64,000 bases of DNA from Salinimicrobium sp049680855 (GTDB lineage Bacteria; Bacteroidota; Bacteroidia; Flavobacteriales; Flavobacteriaceae). Position numbers and translations under genes: made by a program. The stretch spans positions 620,001 to 684,000 of the forward strand of contig NZ_JBMPGS010000001.1 in NCBI RefSeq assembly GCF_049680855.1, given 5' to 3'. Positions 8,594-16,645 of this stretch are shown here, one piece after another. Below the pieces are notes generated by a model. That model had not been told where the DNA came from, searched no databases, and saw only the letters and a program-made list of their open reading frames with translations. The first letter of the stretch is position 1. Each line of letters starts with the position of its first letter.

Positions 8594-9163
8594 TTATTTC
8601 TTCATTTTTTGAGCAACCTTCTCAAGTTCTTCATACCAATCTTCACCAAACTTCCTGATAAGGGCTTCTTTGACGAACTTATATACAGGAACTTGTAGTT
8701 CTTTTCCAAGCGTACACGCGTCATCGCAAATATACCAGTGGTGATAATTTACAGCAGAAAACTCGGAATAATCCTGCACACGCACAGGATACATATGGCA
8801 GGAAACCGGCTTTTTCCAGGAGATTTCGCCCTGGTTGTAAGCTTCCTCAATTCCGCAGAGCGCCGTTCCAAATTTATCGATAGTAACATAAGCACAGTCG
8901 GCGCCGTCAATAAGTGGGGTTTCAAATTCACCATCTTCCCCTATCACCGAGGTCCCCTGGGCTTCAATCACCTCAATTCCTTCCTTTCGAAGAAAAGGCT
9001 TGACTTTGGGGTAAATTTCTTCTAGAATCTTTGTTTCCTCTTTATCTAATGGTGCACCGGCATCTCCTGCGATGCAGCAGGCACCTTTGCAGGCAGAAAG
9101 ATTGCACACAAAATCCTTTTCGAGGATCTCTTCTGAAATGATGGTTTTTCCTAATTGAAACAT
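8594..9163 (-). CDS. DUF3109-family cysteine-rich protein
   Basis: This 189-residue cytoplasmic protein carries a conserved N-terminal cysteine cluster (CNLSACKGACC, about residues 21-31), a later DGADCAYVT, and CHMYPVR and CDDAC motifs. The spacing resembles the YkgJ-type CxxxCxxxCC metal-binding families, suggesting a bound zinc or Fe-S centre. DUF3109 is widely conserved in Bacteroidota with no defined role. It starts at ATG 9163, divergent from marC, and the 131-base spacer holds the marC promoter. Confidence 0.85.
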   Translation of the reverse strand: MFQLGKTIISEEILEKDFVCNLSACKGACCIAGDAGAPLDKEETKILEEIYPKVKPFLRKEGIEVIEAQGTSVIGEDGEFETPLIDGADCAYVTIDKFGTALCGIEEAYNQGEISWKKPVSCHMYPVRVQDYSEFSAVNYHHWYICDDACTLGKELQVPVYKFVKEALIRKFGEDWYEELEKVAQKMKK

Positions 9164-9267
9164 GCCGCAAAGATAAATGTTCTAAATGTTTAAGCACAAG
9201 AAATTGTGGTTCTATATTTGGTCAAAATAAATTTTTCTTCGGGTTATTTCATTGTTGTTTTTCACAG

Positions 9268-9275
9268 TACTTTTG
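9268..9275 (+). promoter_or_regulatory. Bacteroidota-type -7 element upstream of marC
   Basis: TACTTTTG matches TAnnTTTG and lies 20 bases before the marC ATG. A T-rich stretch occupies the -33 region but no clean TTTG is present. Confidence 0.55.
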
Positions 9276-9294
9276 CGGCGTAAAATAAAGGCTT

Positions 9295-9870
9295 ATGAAA
9301 CTAGATTTTCGGGAAATAGCATCTGCCAGCATGATTCTTTTTGCGGTGATTGATATTATTGGTAGCATTCCTATCATTATTGATCTTCGGAAAAAAGCAG
9401 GACATATTCAAAGTGAAAAGGCAACAATCGTTGCGGGCGCTTTGATGATCATCTTCCTTTTCCTTGGAAAAGAGATCCTAAACCTTATTGGAATAGATGT
9501 AAATTCTTTTGCCGTTGCCGGTGCCCTTATCCTGTTCTTCCTTGCTTTGGAAATGATCCTGGGAGTTACACTTTACAAGGATGAAGCGCCCGAAACCGCT
9601 GCGGTTGTTCCACTTGCGTTTCCGCTAATTGCAGGTGCAGGAACCATGACTTCTATTCTTTCTTTAAGAGCAGAATATGAAGCTGTTAATATTATGGCAG
9701 CCATCGTAATAAATAGTATTTTTGTCTACCTTGTTTTAAAATCTTCTAAAAGAATAGAAGGTTTCCTCGGAAAACAGGGAATTAATGTTATTCGAAAAAT
9801 ATTTGGAGTGATCTTGCTTGCTATTGCTGTGAAGCTCTTTGCTGCAAATATCAAGAACTTATTTATATGA
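9295..9870 (+). CDS. MarC/UPF0056-family integral membrane protein
   Basis: This 191-residue inner-membrane protein has about six hydrophobic segments. The start ASASMILFAVIDIIGSIPII is the characteristic MarC-family N-terminal helix, and PLAFPLIAGAGTMTSILSL in the middle is the family signature loop. MarC proteins are often annotated as antibiotic-resistance proteins, but that role has not held up in E. coli, so the substrate is unknown. Its TGA stop overlaps the next ATG (ATGA), so the following small membrane protein is translationally coupled. The unit continues into an FAD-dependent oxidoreductase. Confidence 0.88.
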   Translation: MKLDFREIASASMILFAVIDIIGSIPIIIDLRKKAGHIQSEKATIVAGALMIIFLFLGKEILNLIGIDVNSFAVAGALILFFLALEMILGVTLYKDEAPETAAVVPLAFPLIAGAGTMTSILSLRAEYEAVNIMAAIVINSIFVYLVLKSSKRIEGFLGKQGINVIRKIFGVILLAIAVKLFAANIKNLFI

Positions 9871-10064
9871 AAATCCTCATCTACACCTTAATTGCATTGG
9901 CCATAGGCCTTATTGCATACAATATGACCTTTCTTGATTTTGATAACCTCATGCATAATGACAGTGGTACTGCATTAATTGGCATTCTTTGTTCCAGCAT
10001 TGTGATCGTATTAATGATCATTTTGCTAATGTCTAAGGCGATTGCCAAAAAAGCAAAGAATTAA
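9867..10064 (+). CDS. Small two-helix membrane protein
   Basis: This 65-residue protein has two hydrophobic segments (about residues 3-20 and 38-56) and a basic C-terminus (KAIAKKAKN). It overlaps marC by four bases (ATGA) and is followed directly by the next gene's GTG, so it is the middle gene of a tight three-gene operon. I do not recognise a named family. The coupling to marC suggests a membrane accessory subunit, which is inference. Confidence 0.75.
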   Translation: MKILIYTLIALAIGLIAYNMTFLDFDNLMHNDSGTALIGILCSSIVIVLMIILLMSKAIAKKAKN

Positions 10065-10670
10065 GTGGATTTTGATGTTTTAATCGTTGGCGGTGGTGCT
10101 GCAGGGATGTCCTGTGCGCTGGTCATTGGTTCGGGTATGTCCAAACCCTATGCTGAAGGTAAAAAAGCAGGAATTATCATGCATCAGAAGACCTCACACC
10201 TGCAAAGTGCCATTTTTAATAATGCCCTAGGAGTTTCCCCCGGAACATCAGGAAAGGAGATACTGAAAGCAGGGCAGGAGCAACTGCAGCAACTTTATCC
10301 CGAGGTGGTTCAGCTTCATAAGGAAAAGGTGCTGGAAATTACATTTTTGGAGCAGGGGTTTGAGGTGAAAACCAATAAGAATGTTTATACCGCTGCAAAG
10401 GTAGTTATCGCTGTTGGTTACACAAACCTGGTGAACATCAAAGGTCTTGAGCCTTATGTGGTTCCGCATGAAAAAACAAAAGCCGAAAAAGAGAGAATTC
10501 AGCTTCAAAATGAAGATCATTTAGTAGCATCGGGACTTTATGTAGCCGGAACTTTAGCCGGCTGGCGTTCTCAGTTTTCCATCGCCTGCGGAAGTGGTGC
10601 CTCAGTAGGAACAGACATTCTTACGGCATGGAATTGTGGAGAACATACCAAGGTGCACGATAAGCTATAG
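10065..10670 (+). CDS. Short FAD-dependent pyridine-nucleotide oxidoreductase
   Basis: This 201-residue protein starts with GTG immediately after the previous stop (no gap), giving VDFDVLIVGGGAAGMSCALV, the dinucleotide-binding GxGxxG motif for FAD. A second conserved region, ASGLYVAGTLAGWRSQFSIA followed by a glycine-rich segment, is the C-terminal FAD contact of thioredoxin-reductase-like proteins. There is no CxxC redox pair and no separate NADPH domain, and the length is two thirds of thioredoxin reductase. It is therefore a compact, non-canonical member, possibly using another partner for electrons. The tight coupling to a MarC protein is notable. Confidence 0.75.
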   Translation: MDFDVLIVGGGAAGMSCALVIGSGMSKPYAEGKKAGIIMHQKTSHLQSAIFNNALGVSPGTSGKEILKAGQEQLQQLYPEVVQLHKEKVLEITFLEQGFEVKTNKNVYTAAKVVIAVGYTNLVNIKGLEPYVVPHEKTKAEKERIQLQNEDHLVASGLYVAGTLAGWRSQFSIACGSGASVGTDILTAWNCGEHTKVHDKL

Positions 10671-10700
10671 TTTCCTCTGTAACTTTTCAGAAATGATTGC

Positions 10701-10717
10701 TAAAATGGCATTTTTGA
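10701..10717. repeat. Copy of the AAAATGGCATTTT palindrome
   Basis: TAAAATGGCATTTTTGA sits between the convergent oxidoreductase and S41 genes. It probably acts as part of a bidirectional terminator region. Confidence 0.6.
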
Positions 10718-10770
10718 AAGCCCAGGAGGTGCGGGTGTTGTAAAACCCGCGTTATGGGAAATTTGGATGA

Positions 10771-12375
10771 TTAATCTAAAGAGGATTTCCGTTCCCGGGA
10801 AATTTCCACTACTTTTTCAATCATGGAATCACCCTGGTTCACGATTTGTTCAAAAACATTGGTGCCATATAATTGTTGAGCAATGGTGGCCCGCAGGTAC
10901 TGCTTCAGTAACGGAGTATATTCCTCCACCTGCAGTTCGTAGCCTTGTATTGCTATGTAATCAATAAAATCCTGCACCATTTGACCGTCCACTAGAGTAG
11001 TGTCATTAAATTCCTGCAGGCTAAGATTATTGTAGTATTCCCGGTTCCTTTCGAGCACTTCAAAAATGAACCTGTTCATAAAAGGGCTGCGCAAAATAAA
11101 ACTAAGACTTTCCTTTTCATAATCGGTGTCCTTGGGGACGAAAACATCGGGGATGATGCCACCACCGCCGTAGACTGTTCTTCCGCCGGGGGTCGTGTAT
11201 TTTAAAGAGTCTACTACCGTAATGCTGTCGGCGCTAACCAGCTCTCCATTTTTATAGCGGTCAAGATAATCATTAAAATAAGCTTTATTTCCATGGTCAT
11301 ACGGCTTCTGAATCGATCTTCCTGTAGGAGTATAGTACCTCGCAATAGTAAGCCTAACTGCACTGCCATCTCCCAGTGCCATTTCGCGTTGTACAAGGCC
11401 TTTTCCGTAGGAACGGCGTCCTACGATTAAGCCTTTGTCATTATCCTGAAGTGCCCCTGCTACAATTTCACTGGCAGAAGCAGAATTTTCATTGATAAGA
11501 ACATATATTTCACCCTCTTCAAAATTACCTTTTTCGGTAGAAAAGGTCTTTTCCATAGTGCCTTTCCGGTTCTTGGTGAGAAGAATGAGCTGATCATCTT
11601 TAAGAAATTCGTCCACCATTTTTGTGGCTTCTCCAAGATATCCTCCAGGATTGTTCCGAAGATCGAGCGCAATTTGGGTGGCGCCCAATTTTTTCAAGGC
11701 GATAAGACTCTCCCTGAATTCTTCATAAGTGGATTCTGCAAACCTGTTTACCTTGATGTAACCAAGGGATTCGGATAACATATATGCGGCATCTACACTC
11801 TTAAGCGGTACTTTTCCTCTCCGGATATCAAATTGAAGTAATTGAGGTATTCCTTTTCGAAGGACTTTTAATTCTACGGTGCTGTTTTCTTCCCCTTTTA
11901 AATGAGAAGTAAGGGAATCTTCACTAACATTCTTGTTGAACAAGGGAGTGCCGTTGGCGTAAAGAATACGATCGCCACCACGTATGCCTGCTTTTTCGCT
12001 GGGACCACCTTCGAGAGCCTGGATGACCGCAATCGTGTCATTGATGTTGTAAAAACTAACTCCTATTCCCACGAAATCGCCCTGCATTCGTTCGGTAAGG
12101 GCAGAATATTCCTGCTCAGGGATATAGACAGAATGCGGATCAAGATTTCGTAAAATGCCATTTACGGTTACATCTACCACGCTGTCAACATTTACATCAT
12201 CTACATATTCATACTCGATATAATCTATAAGTCGGGTTAATTTTTCCTTCTTCTTATTAGCTGATAGCAGCCCGGATGAATAATTTGAGAAATTTAATTT
12301 TGCGCCAAGGATAACTCCTACGGCGCAGGCAAGGCCGAGTAATAATGGTAAATATTTTTTAGAGTATCCTTTCAA
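10771..12375 (-). CDS. S41-family C-terminal processing protease (CtpA/Prc type)
   Basis: This 534-residue periplasmic serine protease has an N-terminal signal-anchor (YLPLLLGLACAVGVILGA) at residues 8-25. The PDZ domain spans about residues 100-175 (GDFVGIGVSFYN ... GGPSEKAGIRGGDRIL). The S41 core spans about 200-380, with the nucleophile in NENSASASEI (296-304) and the lysine general base in SYGKGLVQ (K325). The protein extends about 150 residues beyond the core. It would clip C-termini of envelope proteins. Its start overlaps the dCMP deaminase gene by four bases (12372-12375), so the two are translationally coupled. Confidence 0.93.
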   Translation of the reverse strand: MKGYSKKYLPLLLGLACAVGVILGAKLNFSNYSSGLLSANKKKEKLTRLIDYIEYEYVDDVNVDSVVDVTVNGILRNLDPHSVYIPEQEYSALTERMQGDFVGIGVSFYNINDTIAVIQALEGGPSEKAGIRGGDRILYANGTPLFNKNVSEDSLTSHLKGEENSTVELKVLRKGIPQLLQFDIRRGKVPLKSVDAAYMLSESLGYIKVNRFAESTYEEFRESLIALKKLGATQIALDLRNNPGGYLGEATKMVDEFLKDDQLILLTKNRKGTMEKTFSTEKGNFEEGEIYVLINENSASASEIVAGALQDNDKGLIVGRRSYGKGLVQREMALGDGSAVRLTIARYYTPTGRSIQKPYDHGNKAYFNDYLDRYKNGELVSADSITVVDSLKYTTPGGRTVYGGGGIIPDVFVPKDTDYEKESLSFILRSPFMNRFIFEVLERNREYYNNLSLQEFNDTTLVDGQMVQDFIDYIAIQGYELQVEEYTPLLKQYLRATIAQQLYGTNVFEQIVNQGDSMIEKVVEISRERKSSLD

Positions 12376-12803
12376 CTGTCCAGTTCATGTATTTGTTCCA
12401 GTTCAACTCCTGCTTTTTCCAGGAATTCAAGACCGGAATTGTCTTTGTAAGCTGTGTGATACACCAGGCGTTTAATGCCTGACTGGTGTATTAACTTACT
12501 GCATTCCTTACAAGGGGACATGGTAATATACAATGTTGCTCCCTGGCAGGACTGCGTAGAAGCAGCTACCTTCAGAATAGCATTCGCCTCTGCATGCAGC
12601 ACATACCATTTAGTGTATCCCTCATCATCTTCACAATAATTTTCAAATCCTGTAGGTGTGCCATTGTAGCCATCAGAAATTATCATTCTGTTTTTCACAA
12701 TAAGCGCGCCAACTTTCCTTCGTTCACAGTGGGAAAGTTTCCCCCATTCTTGCGCAATTCGCAAATAAGCTTTATCGTATTTTAGCTGTTTTTTATCAGA
12801 CAT
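12372..12803 (-). CDS. Deoxycytidylate (dCMP) deaminase, ComEB type
   Basis: This 143-residue zinc-dependent deaminase converts dCMP to dUMP, feeding thymidylate synthesis. The zinc site is visible: HAEANAIL (His plus catalytic Glu, about residues 73-80) and SPCKECSKLI (two Cys, about 100-109). The N-terminal KYDKAYLRIAQEWGKLSHC and the CERRKVGALIV strand fit the dCMP deaminase subfamily rather than cytidine deaminases. It ends in a four-base overlap with the S41 protease gene and lies about 100 bases downstream of the HupE-like gene. Confidence 0.92.
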   Translation of the reverse strand: MSDKKQLKYDKAYLRIAQEWGKLSHCERRKVGALIVKNRMIISDGYNGTPTGFENYCEDDEGYTKWYVLHAEANAILKVAASTQSCQGATLYITMSPCKECSKLIHQSGIKRLVYHTAYKDNSGLEFLEKAGVELEQIHELDS

Positions 12804-12899
12804 ATATATTACGAACTTTTGAGTGATAAATATTTATAACAGCCTGTTTACTAAATTATTGTAAGTGCTCATTATAACCAATTTATCCTTTGTAAATTT

Positions 12900-13484
12900 T
12901 TACCAAAAAATATTTTCGATGAGCATTGGTATGGCAAAACCTATAACAATAGAGGAGACCACTAAAATCCAATCCCTATGTGTAAACTTAAATAGGTATT
13001 GGAAGAGGAAACTGATAAGCAGTACTGCCAGGACCACAATGATTTGTGCGGCTTCAATGCCCAGTGCAAATTCCAGTAATGGTAAAGCTTTATTTGTTGC
13101 ACTTCCCGAGATCATTTTAAAATAGGTCGAAAAACCGAGTCCGTGAATAATTCCGAAGAAGATGGTTGCAAAATACAGCACCTGTATTTTGTTATTCTTT
13201 CCTTTCTTCCCTGCTTTTGTGAGGTTGTAAATGGCAGTGAGTAAAATAGTGAGAGGAATAAGAAATTCTATTAATTCACTTTTCACCTTTACGATCTCAA
13301 AAGTTGATAAAGCCAGAGAAACCGTATGGCCCAGAGTAAAGAGGGTTACCAGCCAAAGAATCTTTTTCCATTCGGTGAGTGAATATGCAGCTACAAGTAC
13401 AGTAATGAATAAAACATGGTCATAAGCTTGCCAGTCCAGGACATGCTCCAAACCTAAATTAAAATACAACCAAAATTGGGACAT
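12900..13484 (-). CDS. HupE/UreJ-family membrane protein
   Basis: This 194-residue polytopic membrane protein has about six hydrophobic helices. The start is taken at 13484 (MSQFWLYFNLGLEHVLDWQ), because the family's first conserved motif, GxxHxxDxxDHxxF, begins there (GLEHVLDWQAYDHVLFI). An upstream in-frame ATG at 13553 would add 23 poorly conserved residues. A second His motif, FFGIIHGLGFS, is also typical. HupE/UreJ proteins are linked to nickel or other metal uptake. No hydrogenase or urease genes are present here, so the substrate is uncertain. Confidence 0.85.
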   Translation of the reverse strand: MSQFWLYFNLGLEHVLDWQAYDHVLFITVLVAAYSLTEWKKILWLVTLFTLGHTVSLALSTFEIVKVKSELIEFLIPLTILLTAIYNLTKAGKKGKNNKIQVLYFATIFFGIIHGLGFSTYFKMISGSATNKALPLLEFALGIEAAQIIVVLAVLLISFLFQYLFKFTHRDWILVVSSIVIGFAIPMLIENIFW

Positions 13485-13570
13485 CGCTATGTTAATTTGA
13501 GAAGTAGCGAATGTACGATTTAAACTGAAATCAACAAACAGGGCTATATACAAAGCGAACCTATTGCGGT

Positions 13571-14476
13571 TTAGGTTGGCAGGTGGTTTTCAGCATTTTG
13601 GATAGCACACAATATTTCTTTTTTTTCGGGATGTTTTAATCGGCTTAGAAGGATGGGATACTTTTTCAAGCGGCGCAATTCTTTCCATTTTTCATGTTGG
13701 CTCAATTCCCTTGTCGATACTGTCAATCCTTGTGGATCAATAGTATATTCGAGGGAGCCGGGCACAGAGAAGGACTGCTGCTGGTAGTAGAAATTTTCAA
13801 CTTTTTGAAGGTACTCTGGATATAAAGTCTTTTCCGGGGCAGGTTTGAGTGCAATTAATTCTTCTTTTAGAGCAGCTAGCTTCCTGAACTTATTGGTTTC
13901 GGGTTCACTGTATAGTACGGGAATATAGGTTTTGGCAAAGAATCTTTTTTCATAATCTTCCCATTGTATTATACCCCAGCAGGGAACAGGTTCATTGTAA
14001 AGTAACTCAAGGTTTTCGCACAACTGTTCATCCTTTTTGTTGATATAGCCTAATAATTGATCCCCAGAAGTATAAACTGCCTGTACAGTTTCGTTGGCGT
14101 ATTCCTCATTAGTAACATACCCTGCAAAGAAACCCGGCTTTATTTTGTTGGTAAGACTTTCGGGTAGCTGAATCCTGGTTTTTTTGATGCACTTGTTTTT
14201 ATAAATATTAGAAGCTTTGAACTTATCTTCAGCTTCCACATTAATTTTTTGAGGCTTAACAACAGCTTTAGAAGTTGCAGCGGCTCTTTTCTTCTTCTTT
14301 TTTCTGGTTTTCTCAAGGTAAGCTAAACCTCCTGCAGCCATAAGAACAACCACCCATAGCAGGAAGAGCACTCTGTAATTAATTCTTACATCATCTGTAA
14401 TTAAAACAATTATGAAAGCAAAATTGAGGGTAATTATAAGAATTGTAAGAAACCCATATATTAAATACCTTTTCAT
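13571..14476 (-). CDS. Membrane-anchored protein with a HIRAN-like segment, function unknown
   Basis: This 301-residue protein begins MKRYLIYGFLTIL at 14476; an ATG at 14500 would add eight residues. Two hydrophobic helices (about residues 4-26 and 35-55) are followed by a highly basic linker (EKTRKKKKKRAAA) and a soluble domain. Residues about 110-190 (PGFFAGYVTNEEYANE ... GYINKKDEQLCENLELLYN) recall the pattern of HIRAN-type domains, which bind DNA ends in other proteins, but the match is weak and the membrane anchor is unusual for one. The rest is unrecognised. It ends 86 bases upstream of the HupE-like gene on the same strand. Confidence 0.6.
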   Translation of the reverse strand: MKRYLIYGFLTILIITLNFAFIIVLITDDVRINYRVLFLLWVVVLMAAGGLAYLEKTRKKKKKRAAATSKAVVKPQKINVEAEDKFKASNIYKNKCIKKTRIQLPESLTNKIKPGFFAGYVTNEEYANETVQAVYTSGDQLLGYINKKDEQLCENLELLYNEPVPCWGIIQWEDYEKRFFAKTYIPVLYSEPETNKFRKLAALKEELIALKPAPEKTLYPEYLQKVENFYYQQQSFSVPGSLEYTIDPQGLTVSTRELSQHEKWKELRRLKKYPILLSRLKHPEKKEILCAIQNAENHLPT

Positions 14477-14676
14477 TCTACGCTTGAATTGTATACACAA
14501 TATACCATTAAAATTTCTTTTTACTCGATTCTGCTGAAGATCAATGCCCTCTTTGCCAGATTATAGCTACAGTCTTTATTTATTAATTTCGACGGGCTAA
14601 AGTATGATTTGTGGGGATGAAATTGGAATTTTCAGTATATTTTTAAGAATACATTATAATCAAATGAAAAGAAGGG

Positions 14677-14910
14677 ATGCAAAAATACAGGAACTATAGC
14701 GGCAATTCGGGAGTCTCAGGTTTTGAGTTTCAGGAGGAGGCTATCCTTGTCGAATTCAATCAACAAGACATCTATAAATACACCTTTTCCAGCGCAGGGG
14801 AAAAACATGTTTTGGAAATGAAAAGGTTGGCAATCGCAGGTAAAGGGCTGAGTACATATATTTCCCGGAATGTTAAAAAAAAGTATGCTCAAATCATTCC
14901 GCAAAAGTAA
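14677..14910 (+). CDS. KTSC-domain protein
   Basis: This 77-residue protein fits the KTSC domain pattern: a first strand (SGVSGFEFQEEAILVEFN), a central aromatic Y-K-Y-T-F strand, and a C-terminal GKGLSTYISRNVKKKY helix. KTSC domains are small beta-rich units found alone or fused to lysyl-tRNA synthetases, and their role is unknown. It stands alone on the plus strand before the 1.7 kb gene-poor stretch. Confidence 0.75.
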   Translation: MQKYRNYSGNSGVSGFEFQEEAILVEFNQQDIYKYTFSSAGEKHVLEMKRLAIAGKGLSTYISRNVKKKYAQIIPQK

Positions 14911-15334
14911 ACTCATAGTCTGAGATTTTATTTTGAGAAGTAAATTGTCGATAAAATTGCCTTTTTTAGGGGTTATGGAACAGAAACTTCTGGTCAGAAC
15001 TGATCTATAATCTGTAAAATAATATTATACTGTCAACTATTGTAATTATATGGACTAAAGCGTTTTAACTTTTTCTGTCTTTCCTGAAAGCTTTTAATTC
15101 CATTGAATGATCTGCGGAACACCTGTGTTTGCTTAGCTTTTTTGGTAATTACATGAGGAAATAAGCTTTTTTCAATACTGAAAAACGATTTAATTTTAAC
15201 ACTATTTAAAATTTAACAAAAAATTTTCAAAAATTTATCTAAGTTAATTCATTAATTATTAACATATTGCGAGAGGTTTTGAGTGTAGGAAAGAATCCCC
15301 CTTATTTTCCATCTGCTCTTTAAATATCTTAAAT

Positions 15335-15511
15335 ATGACAGGGGATCTGCGAAAAATTACCATCGGCGAATTAGAAACTTCTTTATTACGAATTGGAAGG
15401 GAATTGTTTTTATTAATCTTTTTCGGGTTTTTTATCGGCTTTATTATTTGGCTGGAACTGGAATTCGAAATATCTGAACTTCTGCTGAATTGGATTTTTG
15501 GGCAGCAATAA
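15335..15511 (+). CDS. Candidate small membrane protein, 58 residues
   Basis: ATG at 15335 opens 58 codons ending TAA at 15509-15511. The N-terminal half is amphipathic (MTGDLRKITIGELETSLLRI). It is followed by one strong transmembrane segment of about 20 residues (ELFLLIFFGFFIGFIIWLEL) and a short acidic/hydrophobic tail ending WIFGQQ. The charge pattern (basic and acidic residues before the helix, acidic after) is sensible for a real single-span protein. No family is recognised. It stands alone in the gene-poor stretch. Confidence 0.45.
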   Translation: MTGDLRKITIGELETSLLRIGRELFLLIFFGFFIGFIIWLELEFEISELLLNWIFGQQ

Positions 15512-15674
15512 GCTCAGCCTCTTTAGTGAAATACCGGACATTTTAGCTTTTGAATTACAGGAAACCAAGAATGGAAAATTGAGGTGGATCAAATAAAGAA
15601 TAAGGAACAAACGGAAGTGAACGGTAGTTACTTCTTTTGAAATCCAAAATTAGAAGAGCTTATAAAATAAACTG

Positions 15675-15782
15675 CTAAACCAGAACATACCATAAGTGCG
15701 CCCTATGCTGTTTTTACTTTACGCTTAACTTCCCGTACACTATGAAAACAGCATAGGATCTGGCGCAAGTTAGTTCTGGTAG
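15675..15782. repeat. Nested long inverted repeat (about 108 bases)
   Basis: A 12-base perfect stem, CTATGCTGTTTT (15703-15714) with AAAACAGCATAG (15745-15756), surrounds a 30-base loop. It is extended outward by GCGCC (15698-15702) with GGCGC (15762-15766), by ACCAGAAC (15679-15686) with GTTCTGGT (15773-15780), and by CTA/TAG at the ends, with unequal bulges between. There is no T-run. It could be a structured RNA, a recombination site of attC-like architecture, or paired ends of a lost element. The consensus core bases of attC sites are not met. Confidence 0.6.
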
Positions 15783-16531
15783 ATATTGGGGCGGACAAAA
15801 CGTTAATTGTCCCAAGAACATCCGGAACAACTCCCACTATTAGGAACAATGTTATCATCAAATTCGCTGCAACCGATCATTTGTCCATTATTGCTTGTTC
15901 ATTCCTTAAACCTATAAAAGGTTTAGCTATAAGGCTCTCAGTTAAGCTCATAACAAAAATTAAGTACACGGGTACCTGTGCTAAAATCCTATTGTTGAAA
16001 CTCTGGGCAAGAACCTCTTCTTTCTCTGCTACGAACTATTCTCTGCTTGGGCCGCTGTTACTAATCAATCATACCTACTTTTTCTTAGGGCTCCTAATAA
16101 CAGGATTGAAAAAAGTAATTTCCCTTGGTTCAGAATTACTGTGATAAGTCTTAGAACGTCTTAATTAAAAAATAGATAATGAGCTGGAAATAAATAAAAC
16201 AGCGGACGAAAATGATATGCCAATCGATGTCATACGTTCCGGTTCTGTGGTAAATTTTAAAACTTCATAATATGTGATGTGAAGCTATTAATTGGAAATC
16301 TTGAAAAGAGCGATAATAAGAAAAATACAATTTCTGTTCTCGTTTCTATGAGTTGGTGCTCTTTATATGCTCAGGGAGACAATACAAAGAGCAAGTGAAA
16401 TCGTGGAGGTATGATTCAGAAAGGCCAGCAGCATCTTAATCATGGCAGCATGTCTAAATAAAAATAGGAAAGCTGTAAAGAAAAAGAATTTTATACTGGA
16501 TTAGGAACTTTTTAAACCCGGTGAAGGAAGC

Positions 16532-16552
16532 CTCTGCACTTGTATTGCAGAG
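16532..16552. other. Short hairpin upstream of the ferritin-like genes
   Basis: CTCTGCA (16532-16538) is complementary to TGCAGAG (16546-16552) with a 7-base loop. It lies 94 bases before the first ferritin-like ATG, without a T-run. Confidence 0.35.
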
Positions 16553-16645
16553 TAGTTCGTTTAGTTAACAATACATTAACTGTGTCAGGAAAACCATATT
16601 AAGTTTAGCTACGTAGGTATTAATGTAATTAAACAAACTTGAATT

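Larger units (their letters stand above)
14911..16645. other. 1.7 kb gene-poor stretch
   Basis: No full-length gene is seen. The stretch holds a 58-codon membrane ORF (15335-15511), a long nested inverted repeat (15675-15782), a smaller inverted repeat GGACAA/TTGTCC at about 15793-15812, a 7-base-stem hairpin at 16532-16552, and a 33-codon open fragment ending near 16270. The last reads like protein (for example DENDMPIDVIRSGSVVNFK) but has no assigned start. An 87-codon open frame at 15881-16144 has protein-unlike composition. The stretch is AT-rich and looks like decayed coding DNA plus structured elements. Confidence 0.6.

Noticed and set aside
15413..15610. 65-codon minus-strand frame
   Set aside because: It is antisense to the better 58-residue plus-strand candidate and shows no protein-like pattern.
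15702..15757. Invertible promoter (phase-variation switch)
   Set aside because: The inverted arms are only 30 bases apart, shorter than usual for Bacteroidota invertons, no promoter is seen in the loop, and no recombinase gene is nearby.
15675..15782. Integron attC site
   Set aside because: The hairpin architecture is suggestive, but the core-site bases (RYYYAAC and GTTRRRY) are not matched, and no integrase or cassette-like genes are present.
15881..16144. 87-codon open frame in the gene-poor stretch
   Set aside because: Composition is rich in Leu/Ile/Ser/Lys without a recognisable domain or hydrophobic pattern, and it lies in decayed DNA; it reads as a chance frame.
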